Shown here piece by piece: positions 18,392 to 27,553 of a stretch of 64,000 nt of DNA. A model generated the notes under the pieces. That model worked only from the letters and a program-made list of their open reading frames with translations, was not told the DNA's origin and made no database searches. Numbering within the stretch: the first letter of the stretch is position 1; each line of letters opens with the position of its first letter. Where the stretch lies: contig CAZPIO010000007.1 of the NCBI GenBank assembly GCA_964586235.1, forward strand, positions 42,539 to 106,538. Reading direction: 5' to 3'. The translations under genes were made by a program, and so were the position numbers. Source of the stretch: JAUCQB01 sp964586235 (GTDB lineage Bacteria; Planctomycetota; Phycisphaerae; UBA1845; PWPN01).

Positions 18392-19657
18392 GTGTCCGCA
18401 AGCCCGCCTCAGCCAAGAACTTTGGTTCGCGAAGGGCCGACAGATGGTCCCGGCAGCGCTGAGCTGTGGACCCTCAACTTCGGCCCTCAGCATCCGGCAA
18501 CCCACACCACGCTGCGGCTGGTCCTCGAACTCGACGGTGAGACCATCCTCGCCTGTACGCCTCATATCGGATACCTGCACAGCGGATTCGAAAAGCTCGG
18601 CGAGCACCACGACTACAACCAGTACGTCACCGTGACCGACCGCATGAACTACATCAGCCCGATGGCCAACAACATCGCCTGGCACCACGCCTGCGAGAAG
18701 CTGTTCGGGATTGAAATCACGCCGCGCTGCAAGGCGATCCGGACGGTCTGCGCCGAACTCGCGCGGATCCAGGACCACCTGCTGGCCGTCGGGGCTGCGG
18801 CGCTCGATCTGGGGGCGTTCACCGCCTTTCTCTACGGCTTCAACGAGCGCGAGTGGATCAACGACCTGTTCGAGGAGATCTGCGGAGCGAGGTTCACCAC
18901 CAGCTACACGCGGGTTGGCGGTCTGATGTATGACATTCCGCCGGAGTGGCCGGCGCACGTGAAGGAGTTTCTCGACCGGCTGCCCCGCGCAATCAGCGAC
19001 GTGGAGCGCCTGCTGAACCGCAACCGGTTGTTCATCGAGCGCACCAAGGGCATCGGGTACATGAGCGCCGAGGACGCCATCGCATGGGGCTGGACCGGCC
19101 CGCTGGCCCGCGCGTCGGGAGTCCGGCGCGACCTGCGCAAGGACGAGCCCTACCTGTGCTACGCGGACAACTGGGACGGCAAGGGCTCCTCGGGCGTCGA
19201 GTTCAAAGTGCCGATATCGACGCTCGGCGATGTGCTGGCCCGATACCTGGTTCGTCTCGAGGAGATCAGGCAATCCGTCGCCATCATCCGGCAGTTGGTC
19301 GATAACATCCCGCCGGGACCCGCGAACGTCCATCCCAACGAGAAACTGACGCTGCCGGACAAGCGCGAGGTCTATTTCAGCATCGAGGGTCTGATCCAGC
19401 ACTTCGAGCTGATCATGACCAACCGGGGTTTCACGCCGCCGGTCGGCGAGGTGTATGGAGCCAACGAGACCGCCAACGGCGAACTGGGCTTCTACCTGGT
19501 CAGCGACGGCGGGCGGTGTGCCTACCGGGCGCGCTGCCGGCCGCCGAGCCTGGTTCATTTTCAGTGTTTCGAGGATCTGATCGTCGGTCATCAGATCAGC
19601 GACGTGGTCGCGGTGCTGGGGAGTCTGAACATCATTGCCGCCGAGCTGGACCGGTAA
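18392..19657 (+). CDS. nuoD: NADH-quinone oxidoreductase subunit D
   Basis: 421 residues from a GTG start with GAGAGG upstream. Typical 49-kDa subunit motifs are LNFGPQHPATHTTLRLVLEL, TPHIGYLHSGFEKLGEH and VGGLMYDIPPEW. NuoD forms the quinone-binding cavity in the hydrophilic arm next to NuoB. It is the first gene of the cluster here: nuoA, nuoB and nuoC are absent upstream, where an unrelated divergent gene lies. They must be elsewhere for a working complex I. Confidence 0.96.
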   Translation: MSASPPQPRTLVREGPTDGPGSAELWTLNFGPQHPATHTTLRLVLELDGETILACTPHIGYLHSGFEKLGEHHDYNQYVTVTDRMNYISPMANNIAWHHACEKLFGIEITPRCKAIRTVCAELARIQDHLLAVGAAALDLGAFTAFLYGFNEREWINDLFEEICGARFTTSYTRVGGLMYDIPPEWPAHVKEFLDRLPRAISDVERLLNRNRLFIERTKGIGYMSAEDAIAWGWTGPLARASGVRRDLRKDEPYLCYADNWDGKGSSGVEFKVPISTLGDVLARYLVRLEEIRQSVAIIRQLVDNIPPGPANVHPNEKLTLPDKREVYFSIEGLIQHFELIMTNRGFTPPVGEVYGANETANGELGFYLVSDGGRCAYRARCRPPSLVHFQCFEDLIVGHQISDVVAVLGSLNIIAAELDR

Positions 19658-19702
19658 CGAAAGGGAGATGCCGAAAGGCGTGTGAAAACGCATGAAGCAA
19701 AG

Positions 19703-19905
19703 TAGGAGCGGCTTGTAGCCGCGATCCAAGTAGGAGCGGTCTCCGACCGCGATCTTGACGAGCCGAGGGGTTTATCCCCTCGGTCTTTTGGCGAGCCGCG
19801 GGTCCACGACTCGCCGTGGCGAGGTTTATCCCCGTGGTTCCGGCAGGATAAACCTGCCGGCTCGTCAAGAGGGTCGGGCTCGGAGAGCCCTCCTACGACC
19901 GTCCG
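19703..19905. repeat. Composite palindromic repeat inside the nuo operon
   Basis: The copy in the 267-base nuoD-nuoE gap. Hairpins: GCGGCT TGT AGCCGC (19708-19722), GCGGTC TCC GACCGC (19736-19750), CCGAGGGG TTTAT CCCCTCGG (19763-19783) and CCGGCAGG ATAAA CCTGCCGG (19840-19860), plus an imperfect GTTTATC unit between the last two. The outer arms CTTGACGAGCCG (19754-19765) and CGGCTCGTCAAG (19858-19869) are perfect inverted repeats, so two units face each other. It would be transcribed with the operon. Confidence 0.8.
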
Positions 19906-19924
19906 CAGAGCGACAGGGAAGATC

Positions 19925-20497
19925 ATGGCGTGGAAGGTGGTCAATCGCAGCGAACCGGCCCCCGATGACGGGGACACCCCGCAGATCAGCGAGGCTGTCA
20001 AGGAGAAGATCCGCGTCTTTCTCCCTCGCTACCCGAGCAGGCAGGCCGCACTGCTGCCAGCGCTGCACATCGTGCAGGAGACTTACGGCCACATCAGCCA
20101 CCGGGCGATGCGCGATGTGGCCGAGCTGCTGGGGCTCGCCCCGGCGGAGGTCATGGACACGGCCTCGTTCTACGCCCACTTCTGGACGACGCCCAAGGGG
20201 CGCAAGGTGATCGTGTCGTGCCGCGGCCTGTCCTGCGAACTCATGGGCGTCCAGGAGGTCAACCGGGCGATCTGCGAGCACTTGGGCATCAAGGAGCATG
20301 AGACCACACCCGACGGACAGTACACCTTCGTGACCGAGGAGTGCCTCGGCGTGTGCGAATATGCTCCGTGTTTCCTGATCAACGAGCGGCTGCACAAGAA
20401 CGTGCGGCCGGAGGATGTGCCGCGGATTCTGGCCGATCCGAACAACGACCGGATCGAGGTCGAACGGAGCGAGCTGTATGACGGGGTCAAGGAATGA
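19925..20497 (+). CDS. nuoE: NADH-quinone oxidoreductase subunit E
   Basis: 190 residues. Thioredoxin-like [2Fe-2S] ferredoxin with ligands in SCRGLSCELMG (C-x4-C) and EECLGVCEYAPCF (C-x3-C). The N-terminal helical part reads LPRYPSRQAALLPALHIVQE. NuoE carries cluster N1a beside NuoF. The ATG is preceded by AGGGAAG. The repeat-filled gap separates it from nuoD; nuoF follows after 217 bases. Confidence 0.95.
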   Translation: MAWKVVNRSEPAPDDGDTPQISEAVKEKIRVFLPRYPSRQAALLPALHIVQETYGHISHRAMRDVAELLGLAPAEVMDTASFYAHFWTTPKGRKVIVSCRGLSCELMGVQEVNRAICEHLGIKEHETTPDGQYTFVTEECLGVCEYAPCFLINERLHKNVRPEDVPRILADPNNDRIEVERSELYDGVKE

Positions 20498-20714
20498 GGG
20501 TTCCCGCCTTCGCTTCGCTACGGCGTGGCGAGCAGGGTTCAGGGTTCAGTAGGAGAGGGCAGTGCGCAATAGCCGGTGCGGTGGTGAAGATGGGGCTGGG
20601 TGGCCCTCCGCTTCAGCGGCGGGGAAGCGAACTCGACCACCGAGTTGCCGACCCCACGGCTGAAGCCATGGGGCAACCGTTGGGAAAGCATGGTCCGCAG
20701 CGCGGGAATTGAGA

Positions 20715-22064
20715 ATGGCCAAGTTTGAGCCGATACTGCTGAGGAACGTTGGCGTTGCGGGAGCGCGACGGCTGGAGGTCTATCAGTCGCGCGGGGGATA
20801 TGCCGCTGCTCGCAAGGCACTCACCACCATGACCTCCGAGCGGGTTTGTGAGGAAGTCAGGCGGGCAAATCTCCGCGGCCGGGGCGGCGCGGGCTTCCCG
20901 GCGGGCATCAAGTGGTCCTTTCTGCCCAAGGACAGGAAGGTCACCTATCTCTGCGTCAACTTCGACGAGTCCGAGCCGGGTACGTTTAACAACCGATACG
21001 TCACCGACCACGATCCGCACCAGTTGCTCGAGGGCATCCTGATTGCCGGCTACGCGACGCGGACCACGACCGCTTACATCTACATCCGGGCGGAGTTTCA
21101 CGAGACCTTCCATATTCTCCAGAAGGCCCTCGACGAGGCATACGCCGCCGGTTTGTTCGGCAAGGGCATCTTCGGCGGCGGGTACTCGCTCGAGTGTTAC
21201 ATCCACCGGGGGGCCGGGGCCTACGTTTGTGGCGAGGAAACGGGCCTGATCGAGTCGATCGAGGGCAAACGGGGCTGGCCGCGAATCAAGCCGCCGTTCC
21301 CGGCCCTGCGCGGCCTTTTCGGCCGGCCCACGGTGGTCAACAATGTCGAGACGATCTGCTGCCTCCCGCACATCATCGATCGCGGCGAGGCGTGGTTCAG
21401 ATCGATCGGGACGCCCTCCAGCAGCGGGCCGAAGCTCTACACGCTCTCGGGCCCGGTCAACCGGCCGGGGTGCTTCGAGGCCCCGCTCGGCCTGACCGTG
21501 CGCGAGCTGATTTACGGCGACGACTTTGGCCGCGGCATGATCGGCAACAAGAGGGTCAAGGGCGTCATCCCCGGCGGGTTGTCCGTGGGCATCCTTTCCG
21601 CAGATGAACTCGACTGCCCGATGGATTTCGACTCGCTGACAAAGCACGGGCTGCTCGGCCTGGGCACCGCCGGGGCGATCGTCATCAACGAGGACACCGA
21701 CATCCGCAAGGTGCTGCTCAGCACAGCACGGTTCTACGCCGTCGAATCCTGCGGTCAATGCACGCAGTGCCGCGAGGGCACCGCCTGGATGTACAAAATC
21801 GCCCAACGGATCGCCGAGGGCGCTGGGCGCAGCGAGGACCTCGATATCCTGGTCGAGCAGACGTACAACATGGGCATGATCCCGGGCATGAGCATCTGCG
21901 GCCTGCCCGACGGGGCCGTGTATCCGATCAGGACGATCATCGAAAAGTTCCGCGACGAATTCGAGGAGCACATTCGCCGCCAGGCGCCGTCGGCGGTCGA
22001 GCGGACGTTGCGAACGATCAATCCCGCGGTCTACGAGGTGCCGATCGCGGGGAGAGCAGGCTGA
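20715..22064 (+). CDS. nuoF: NADH-quinone oxidoreductase subunit F
   Basis: 449 residues. The FMN/NADH-binding site reads NLRGRGGAGFPAGIKWSF, followed by CVNFDESEPGTFNNR and GAGAYVCGEETGLIESIEG. The C-terminal [4Fe-4S] N3 ligands are in ESCGQCTQCREGTAWM. It accepts the hydride from NADH. The ATG at 20715 begins MAKFEPILLRNVG; a TTG two codons earlier is in frame. The preceding gap holds a short GGTTCAGGGTTCAGTAGGAG remnant and palindromes. nuoG starts 3 bases after the stop. Confidence 0.96.
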   Translation: MAKFEPILLRNVGVAGARRLEVYQSRGGYAAARKALTTMTSERVCEEVRRANLRGRGGAGFPAGIKWSFLPKDRKVTYLCVNFDESEPGTFNNRYVTDHDPHQLLEGILIAGYATRTTTAYIYIRAEFHETFHILQKALDEAYAAGLFGKGIFGGGYSLECYIHRGAGAYVCGEETGLIESIEGKRGWPRIKPPFPALRGLFGRPTVVNNVETICCLPHIIDRGEAWFRSIGTPSSSGPKLYTLSGPVNRPGCFEAPLGLTVRELIYGDDFGRGMIGNKRVKGVIPGGLSVGILSADELDCPMDFDSLTKHGLLGLGTAGAIVINEDTDIRKVLLSTARFYAVESCGQCTQCREGTAWMYKIAQRIAEGAGRSEDLDILVEQTYNMGMIPGMSICGLPDGAVYPIRTIIEKFRDEFEEHIRRQAPSAVERTLRTINPAVYEVPIAGRAG

Positions 22065-22067
22065 CCG

Positions 22068-23693
22068 ATGCCGAAGATCATCATCGATGGTCGAACGATT
22101 CAATGCCGGGAGGGGATCAACGTTCTCCAGGCGGCCCTGGATATGGGCATCGACGTGCCTCATTACTGCTATCACCCGGGTCTTTCGATCGTCGCATCGT
22201 GCCGGCTCTGCCTGATGGAAATGAAGATGCCGGACCCGAAGACCCACGAACTGGTCTGGTCGCACAGGCTGGTCCCCAGTTGCCAGACACCGGTCCGGGA
22301 CCGCCTGGAGGTGCGTTTCGAGACCGACAGGATCCATGCCCACCGCAAACGGATCATGGAGCATTACCTGCTCAACCACCCGCTCGATTGCCCGGTCTGC
22401 GACCAGGCCGGCGAGTGCTACCTGCAGGATTACAGCCTCAAGTTCGGCGATGCCTTCTCGCGGATGGTCGACCGCAAGACGGTCAACCCCAAGAAGGAGG
22501 TCGGCTCGCGGACACTGCTGTACCAGGACCGCTGCGTGCTGTGTTCGCGATGCGTGCGGTTCACGCGGGAGGTGGCGGGGACACGCGAGCTGTGCGTGAT
22601 CAACCGCGGACACCTCGCCGAGATCGACGCCTTCCCCGGCCAGCCGCTCGAAAACAAGTTGCAGGGCAACGTCGTCGACATCTGCCCTGTCGGGGCACTT
22701 CTGGACAAGGATTTCCTGTTCGCCCAGCGGGTCTGGTTCATGACGACGGCGGACTCAATCTGCCGGGCGTGCAGCACGGGCTGTGCAATCCGGATCGATC
22801 AGAACCGCAACCGCGTGTACCGGCTCAGGCCGCGCTGGAACGTCGGGGTCAATGACTGGTGGATGTGTGACGACGGGCGATTCGGCTGGAAATTCGTCCT
22901 CGACGACTGGCGGCTGAAGGCCGCGACGGTCCGGCGCGGCAACGATCGCAAGCTGCTGCCGTGGGAATCGATGCCGGCCGTCATCCGACAGCGCCTGGGC
23001 CAGATCGCCGACAAGCACGGCCCAGCCTCCGTTGCCGTCCAATTCTCGCCCGAGATGGCCTGCGAGGAGGCATGGCTGCTAGCCGACTTCGTTCGGCGGA
23101 TTGCCCCACAGGCCGTGCTGTCGCTGGGTGACGTCCAGATCGTCGGTGAACCGGAGATGTTCCCGGTTGGGGCAAATGGTAAGACGGCCAGATTCACGAT
23201 ACGCCCGGAGAAGCACCCCAATCGGCGGGGGATTGAGGCCATCCTGACGGCCATGGGCGGGCCGGTGTTGTCTCGCGAGGAATTGTGGGCCCAGACGGCC
23301 GCGGGCCGGTTCCAGGCCCTGTGGGTCGTCGGCGGTTATCCGACAGCCGACTGGCCGACGCAGTCGTTGCTGGAGGCCGCCGCCAAGCCCGAATTGCTGG
23401 TCGTCCAGGACATGTTTCCGAACAAGTTGACTGCCCAGGCTGAGATTGTGCTGCCTTTCTGTGCATGGACCGAGCGGGAAGGATCGTTCATGAACCACGC
23501 CGGCATGCTCCAGCCGTTCAAGCGGGTGGTCGTTCCGCCCGGTGGAGGAATGCACGACGGGCAGTACCTGTGGGCGATTGCCGGCCATCCGGGCTTGTAC
23601 ACGGCCGAGACCGCCCGGAAGATGATGGCGTCGAAGGTGCCGGCCATGGCAGATTTGCACGTGCCGGAGCCCGAGCCGAGATATCAGCACTAG
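22068..23693 (+). CDS. nuoG: NADH-quinone oxidoreductase subunit G (short form)
   Basis: 541 residues, against roughly 700-900 in many bacteria. N-terminal [2Fe-2S] domain (HYCYHPGLSIVASCRLCLME), then HPLDCPVCDQAGECYLQDY and CVLCSRCVRFTRE, with VVDICPVGALLDK for N4/N5. Next is ICRACSTGCAIRID followed later by WMCDDGRFGW, matching the extra N7 cluster site. Only part of the molybdopterin-like domain follows (EAWLLADFVRR, AEIVLPFCAWTEREGSFMN). The frame is intact to the stop, so this looks like a natural short form. Confidence 0.95.
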   Translation: MPKIIIDGRTIQCREGINVLQAALDMGIDVPHYCYHPGLSIVASCRLCLMEMKMPDPKTHELVWSHRLVPSCQTPVRDRLEVRFETDRIHAHRKRIMEHYLLNHPLDCPVCDQAGECYLQDYSLKFGDAFSRMVDRKTVNPKKEVGSRTLLYQDRCVLCSRCVRFTREVAGTRELCVINRGHLAEIDAFPGQPLENKLQGNVVDICPVGALLDKDFLFAQRVWFMTTADSICRACSTGCAIRIDQNRNRVYRLRPRWNVGVNDWWMCDDGRFGWKFVLDDWRLKAATVRRGNDRKLLPWESMPAVIRQRLGQIADKHGPASVAVQFSPEMACEEAWLLADFVRRIAPQAVLSLGDVQIVGEPEMFPVGANGKTARFTIRPEKHPNRRGIEAILTAMGGPVLSREELWAQTAAGRFQALWVVGGYPTADWPTQSLLEAAAKPELLVVQDMFPNKLTAQAEIVLPFCAWTEREGSFMNHAGMLQPFKRVVVPPGGGMHDGQYLWAIAGHPGLYTAETARKMMASKVPAMADLHVPEPEPRYQH

Positions 23694-23725
23694 CCGCGAC
23701 CACTGCCGGACACGAGGGAACGCAT

Positions 23726-24445
23726 ATGAGATCCATTTTGTCAGCACTTGTCCTGGCTGCTGTCAGCGTGACTGCCGGATGCGGTCTTCCGGCGCATGTC
23801 TTGCCCGCCGATGAGGCGGCAGCAGGCAAGATCAAGAGCGAACTCAAAGCCGGCCGCAGCTTCATCGTCAACGAGCGGTTTCTGATCCTGCCAGTGGGCT
23901 GGGACGACTCGGAGGGACAGCAAAGCCTGTTTAACGTGGGCTCATTGGCCATCAAGTCATCGGCATGGTCGCAGTCGGCGTGGGCGCTCGGCTCTGATTT
24001 CGCGCAGATCAGCAGCAGCGTGCTGAACCTGATCGTTGTTGATCTCGACACCGGGGGCAGACAGCGGGTCTTTGACCACCACGTGGCGGCGTGGGTTCAT
24101 CCCTTCACCTTCAGACCGCAGGCTGACGGTGATGCGAGGCAGCAGGCTTCAGTCCCACGATATCCGGGGCTTCTCATCCTGATCGCCCGAACACAGGACA
24201 CGAACGCAGACAAGCAGATCGACCATCGGGACTCGGAGTGGCTGTTTGTCTACGATGTCCGTGGCGGAAAGCTCAAACGAATCTCGCCGCAGGGATACCG
24301 GGTTGAGCACATGAGGTTGCTCGTTGACACGCTCTTGGTTTTCATGGCGCCGGAGAGCGCCCCGCTCGGCAACACGAGCACGCTGGCCATATACAAGTAC
24401 GAGCCCAAGATTGACAAGGGAGAACTGATCAAGGATATCCAGTGA
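23726..24445 (+). CDS. Putative lipoprotein of unknown function inside the nuo operon
   Basis: 239 residues. It starts MRSILSALVLAAVSVTAGCG, a signal peptide with an approximate lipobox (TAGC). The mature part has alternating strands (FLILPVGWDD, LNLIVVDLDTGGRQRVFDHH, WLFVYDVRGGKLKRISPQGY) that resemble repeated blade-like units. I recognise no family. GAGGGA precedes the ATG. It begins 32 bases after nuoG, and its TGA shares one base with the nuoH ATG. Co-translation with complex I genes is therefore likely, though no function in complex I is known for such a protein. Confidence 0.75.
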   Translation: MRSILSALVLAAVSVTAGCGLPAHVLPADEAAAGKIKSELKAGRSFIVNERFLILPVGWDDSEGQQSLFNVGSLAIKSSAWSQSAWALGSDFAQISSSVLNLIVVDLDTGGRQRVFDHHVAAWVHPFTFRPQADGDARQQASVPRYPGLLILIARTQDTNADKQIDHRDSEWLFVYDVRGGKLKRISPQGYRVEHMRLLVDTLLVFMAPESAPLGNTSTLAIYKYEPKIDKGELIKDIQ

Positions 24446-25650
24446 TGGAGTTCGTGAAGACCCAACTCGGCTTCAGCATTGCACTCATGGTGGTGCTCAT
24501 CGGCATCATCATGGGATGCGTGGCGTACGCCATCCTGCTGGAGCGGAAGGTCGCCGCGTGGCTGCAGGACCGCATCGGACCGAACCGGGCCGGGCCGCGC
24601 GGGCTGCTGCAGCCCATCGCCGACGGGGTCAAGATGCTGCTCAAGGAGGACTTCACGCCGGGCAGCGTGGATCGGCCGCTCTTTCTCCTGGCTCCCGGCA
24701 TTGCCTTTACGGTTGCGCTGGTGGGTTTCGCGGTCATCCCCTGGGGCGGCCTGGTCGACCTCGGCGGGCCGCAGCCGGTCCGCGTGCAGGTGGCCAGCGT
24801 AGACATCGGGCTGCTGTATATTCTGGCCGTCGGGGCAATGGGTGTATACGGCGTCGTGCTGGCCGGCTGGTCGAGCAACAACAAGTTCTCGTTCTACGGC
24901 GGCATGCGGGCCGCGGCACAGTTGCTCAGCTACGAGATCCCGCTGGGGCTCGCGGTGCTGGTGATCGTGCTGACGACCGGACAGGTGCGGCTCGAAAACA
25001 TCGTCGCAAGCCAGATGCAGTCGGTGTGGAACGTCCTGCTCCATCCCGTCGCCTTCGTCATTCTGCTGGTCGCGGCATTCGCCGAGACCAATCGCATGCC
25101 CTTCGACCTGGCGGAGGCGGAACAGGAGCTCATCGGCGGATATCACACCGAATACTCCTCGATGAAGATGGGGCTGCTGCTGCTCGGCGAGTACGGCCAC
25201 CTCATCACGGTCAGCGCCTTCATGACCGCGCTGTTCTTCGGCGGGTGGGAGCTTTTTCCGTTCAGCACCCGGCTCGACTGGGGCTGGTTGAACTGGCTCT
25301 ACCACTCGCAGACGCTGGCCGCCGGGGTGTGCCAGTTCGCCATCACCTTCGGCAAGGTGGCGGTCTTCGTGCTGTTCTTCATGTGGGTGCGCTGGACGCT
25401 GTTCCGGCCGCGGTTTGACCAGCTCATGCGCCTGGCCTGGAACGGGTTGGTGCCCGCGGGCATCGCGATCGTGATCCTGACCTCGCTGCTGGTCTACAAG
25501 AATGCGGCCGCGTCGATCTGGGCACCGCTGTGTGATATCGCCGTTTTTATGGCCGCGCTGTTGAAATTCGCTTTGTCACCCATCCCGATCACCGGACGGC
25601 AGCAAGGCCTGCCTCCCGTGGCGGGCTCGTTGTCGAGGAGACCTCAATGA
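24445..25650 (+). CDS. nuoH: NADH-quinone oxidoreductase subunit H
   Basis: 401 residues, about eight membrane helices. Typical motifs: ERKVAAWLQDRIGPNRAGP, QPIADGVKMLLKEDF, and the quinone-site loop AFAETNRMPFDLAEAEQEL followed by GGYHTEYSSMK. NuoH joins the membrane arm to the quinone cavity. The ATG at 24445 overlaps the lipoprotein stop (TGATG), and its TGA overlaps the following xylanase ATG (ATGA). The hydrophilic C-terminal tail after the last helix (ITGRQQGLPPVAGS) contains the ribosome binding site of the next gene. Confidence 0.96.
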   Translation: MEFVKTQLGFSIALMVVLIGIIMGCVAYAILLERKVAAWLQDRIGPNRAGPRGLLQPIADGVKMLLKEDFTPGSVDRPLFLLAPGIAFTVALVGFAVIPWGGLVDLGGPQPVRVQVASVDIGLLYILAVGAMGVYGVVLAGWSSNNKFSFYGGMRAAAQLLSYEIPLGLAVLVIVLTTGQVRLENIVASQMQSVWNVLLHPVAFVILLVAAFAETNRMPFDLAEAEQELIGGYHTEYSSMKMGLLLLGEYGHLITVSAFMTALFFGGWELFPFSTRLDWGWLNWLYHSQTLAAGVCQFAITFGKVAVFVLFFMWVRWTLFRPRFDQLMRLAWNGLVPAGIAIVILTSLLVYKNAAASIWAPLCDIAVFMAALLKFALSPIPITGRQQGLPPVAGSLSRRPQ

Positions 25651-26963
25651 CTGCTCTGACTCTGTTCTTAGCGGCCGCCGTGTGGGCCGCGCCGCTGCCC
25701 GAGGCCGACATCCTCGGCCAGGCGGAGGCTCGCATCGAGGAGTACCGCAAGCGCGAGGTCGTACTGCGGCTCACCGATGGCCGTCAGCCGCTTCCCCCGG
25801 GGCTCCACGTGCGTATCGAGCAGACCCGTCATGCGTTTCTGTTCGGCTGCAACATCTTCAAGCTCGGCACCTGCGCCGGCCCGGAAGCGAACGCGGCCTA
25901 CGAGAAGCGCTTCTCCGAGCTGCTTAACTATGCAACGCTCCCGTTCTACTGGTGGGGCTACGAGAAGCATCGTGGCAGGCCGGACTACGACAAGACGGAC
26001 AAGATGATCGCCTGGTGCAAAGCCCACGGCGTCACCACCAAGGGCCACCCGCTGGCGTGGAACTACCGCGACGTCGAATGGCTGCCGACCGACCCCGCCG
26101 AAGTCTTCAAGCTCCAGATGACCCGGATCGAGACCTGTTCCGGCCACTTCGCGGGAGGCATCAACATCTGGGACGTGGTCAACGAAGCGACTCACTACGA
26201 CCGGCAAGAGTGCAAGAAAAACGCCTCCAGGCTGACGAGCGCAATCGACCACGCCTGCGTCGGGCCCTATCTGCGGGCCGCGTTCGAAGCGGCGCGTAAG
26301 GGTAACCCCAAGGCGACCCTGATCATCAACGATTACCGCACCGACGAGGCCTACGCGACAAAAGTGCTCGATGAGCTGAAGGACAAGGACGGGAAGCCGC
26401 TTTTCGACGTGATCGGCATCCAGTCCCACCAGCATGGCGGGGCCTGGCCGGTGACCAAGATCTGGGAGACCTGCGAGCGATACGCCAGGTACGGCAAGCC
26501 GCTGCACTTCACCGAGACAACGTTCCTGTCCGGCGAGCAGGGGTGGAACCTGGCCGAACAGCGCCGGAAGAGCGACGCGAAGTTCGAATGGTCGAGCACA
26601 CCCGAGGGCGAGAAACGCCAGGCGGAAGATGCCGTGCGATTCTACACCATCCTGTTCAGCCATCCGGCGGTCGAGGCGATCACCTGGTGGGACTTCACCG
26701 ATTACCACGCATGGCAAGGGGCCCCGGCCGGCATGCTCCGCAAGGATATGACGCCCAAGCCGGCCTACGACGAACTGATGAAGCGAGTGAAGGGCACGTG
26801 GTGGACGAAGGTCGACGCGCGGATCGACGACGAGAGCCAGGTTAAGTTCCGCGGAGTCTTCGGCAACTATAAGGCCACGGCCAGATCCGGCGGCAAGGAG
26901 CTAACCGGCAGCTTCTCGTTGACCAGGGAGAGCAAGGGCCCGATCGAGGTGCGGCTGAAATGA
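25647..26963 (+). CDS. GH10 endo-1,4-beta-xylanase, secreted
   Basis: 438 residues. A short signal peptide (ALTLFLAAAVWA) is followed by an N-terminal region and a GH10 barrel from residue ~55. KGHPLAWNY corresponds to the substrate-binding strand 3 motif. Glu180 in IWDVVNEATHYD is the expected acid/base and Glu290 in LHFTETTF the expected nucleophile; FDVIGIQSHQHGG precedes it. It would hydrolyse xylan outside the cytoplasm. The gene lies between nuoH and nuoI and overlaps both by ATGA. GAGGAG (25635-25640) is its own ribosome binding site. The frame is intact, so it should be expressed with complex I. Confidence 0.9.
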   Translation: MTALTLFLAAAVWAAPLPEADILGQAEARIEEYRKREVVLRLTDGRQPLPPGLHVRIEQTRHAFLFGCNIFKLGTCAGPEANAAYEKRFSELLNYATLPFYWWGYEKHRGRPDYDKTDKMIAWCKAHGVTTKGHPLAWNYRDVEWLPTDPAEVFKLQMTRIETCSGHFAGGINIWDVVNEATHYDRQECKKNASRLTSAIDHACVGPYLRAAFEAARKGNPKATLIINDYRTDEAYATKVLDELKDKDGKPLFDVIGIQSHQHGGAWPVTKIWETCERYARYGKPLHFTETTFLSGEQGWNLAEQRRKSDAKFEWSSTPEGEKRQAEDAVRFYTILFSHPAVEAITWWDFTDYHAWQGAPAGMLRKDMTPKPAYDELMKRVKGTWWTKVDARIDDESQVKFRGVFGNYKATARSGGKELTGSFSLTRESKGPIEVRLK

Positions 26964-27553
26964 TCCGCGATGAAGACATCGTCGAGATCACCGAGCCGAG
27001 GCTGACGGCGGCCGACAAGCTGTACCTGCCGCAGATCCTCAACGGCCTGCGGACCACTATCCGGCATCTGTTCGGGAAGCGGTTGACGGTGCAGTACCCC
27101 GAGCACAGGCGGTCGATGCGGAAGGAAATCTACCGGGGGGTGCACCGGCTCAATCGCGACGAGCAAGGCCGCGTGGCGTGCGTCGCCTGCTTCATGTGCG
27201 AGACCGCCTGCCCGGCCAAGTGCATCCACATCACCGGGGCGGAGGCCCCCTGGCCCGACCGCGAGAAGTACCCGATCCAGTTCGACATCGACGAACTGGT
27301 CTGCATCTACTGCGGCATGTGTGAGGAGGCCTGCCCGGTCGACGCGATCGAACTGACCCCGGAGTATTCCATCGTGGGGTTCACGCGACAGGAGATGATT
27401 TTCGACATCAACAAACTACTGGAAGTCTTCGACCAGACGCGGGACACCAAGCCGCGGAAGAATCCGCCTGTCACCGGCTACCCTGGCATCGGCGGCGTGA
27501 TTCCGCCGTCGCCCCCGACGGATCGACCGGGCAAGGAGTCAACGGCCTCGTGA
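26960..27553 (+). CDS. nuoI: NADH-quinone oxidoreductase subunit I
   Basis: 197 residues. Two [4Fe-4S] ferredoxin motifs, CVACFMCETACPAKCIH and CIYCGMCEEACPVDAIEL, hold clusters N6a and N6b. The N-terminal part reads LNGLRTTIRHLFGKRLTVQYPEHRR, typical of TYKY-type subunits. The ATG overlaps the end of the xylanase gene (ATGA) and the stop overlaps the nuoJ GTG (GTGA). The extended C-terminal tail is Pro-rich. Confidence 0.96.
   Translation: MIRDEDIVEITEPRLTAADKLYLPQILNGLRTTIRHLFGKRLTVQYPEHRRSMRKEIYRGVHRLNRDEQGRVACVACFMCETACPAKCIHITGAEAPWPDREKYPIQFDIDELVCIYCGMCEEACPVDAIELTPEYSIVGFTRQEMIFDINKLLEVFDQTRDTKPRKNPPVTGYPGIGGVIPPSPPTDRPGKESTAS

Noticed and set aside
18134..19729. N-terminal extension of the metallo-hydrolase frame
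   Set aside because: The frame stays open, but this part is antisense to nuoD and precedes a complete MBL domain with its own start.
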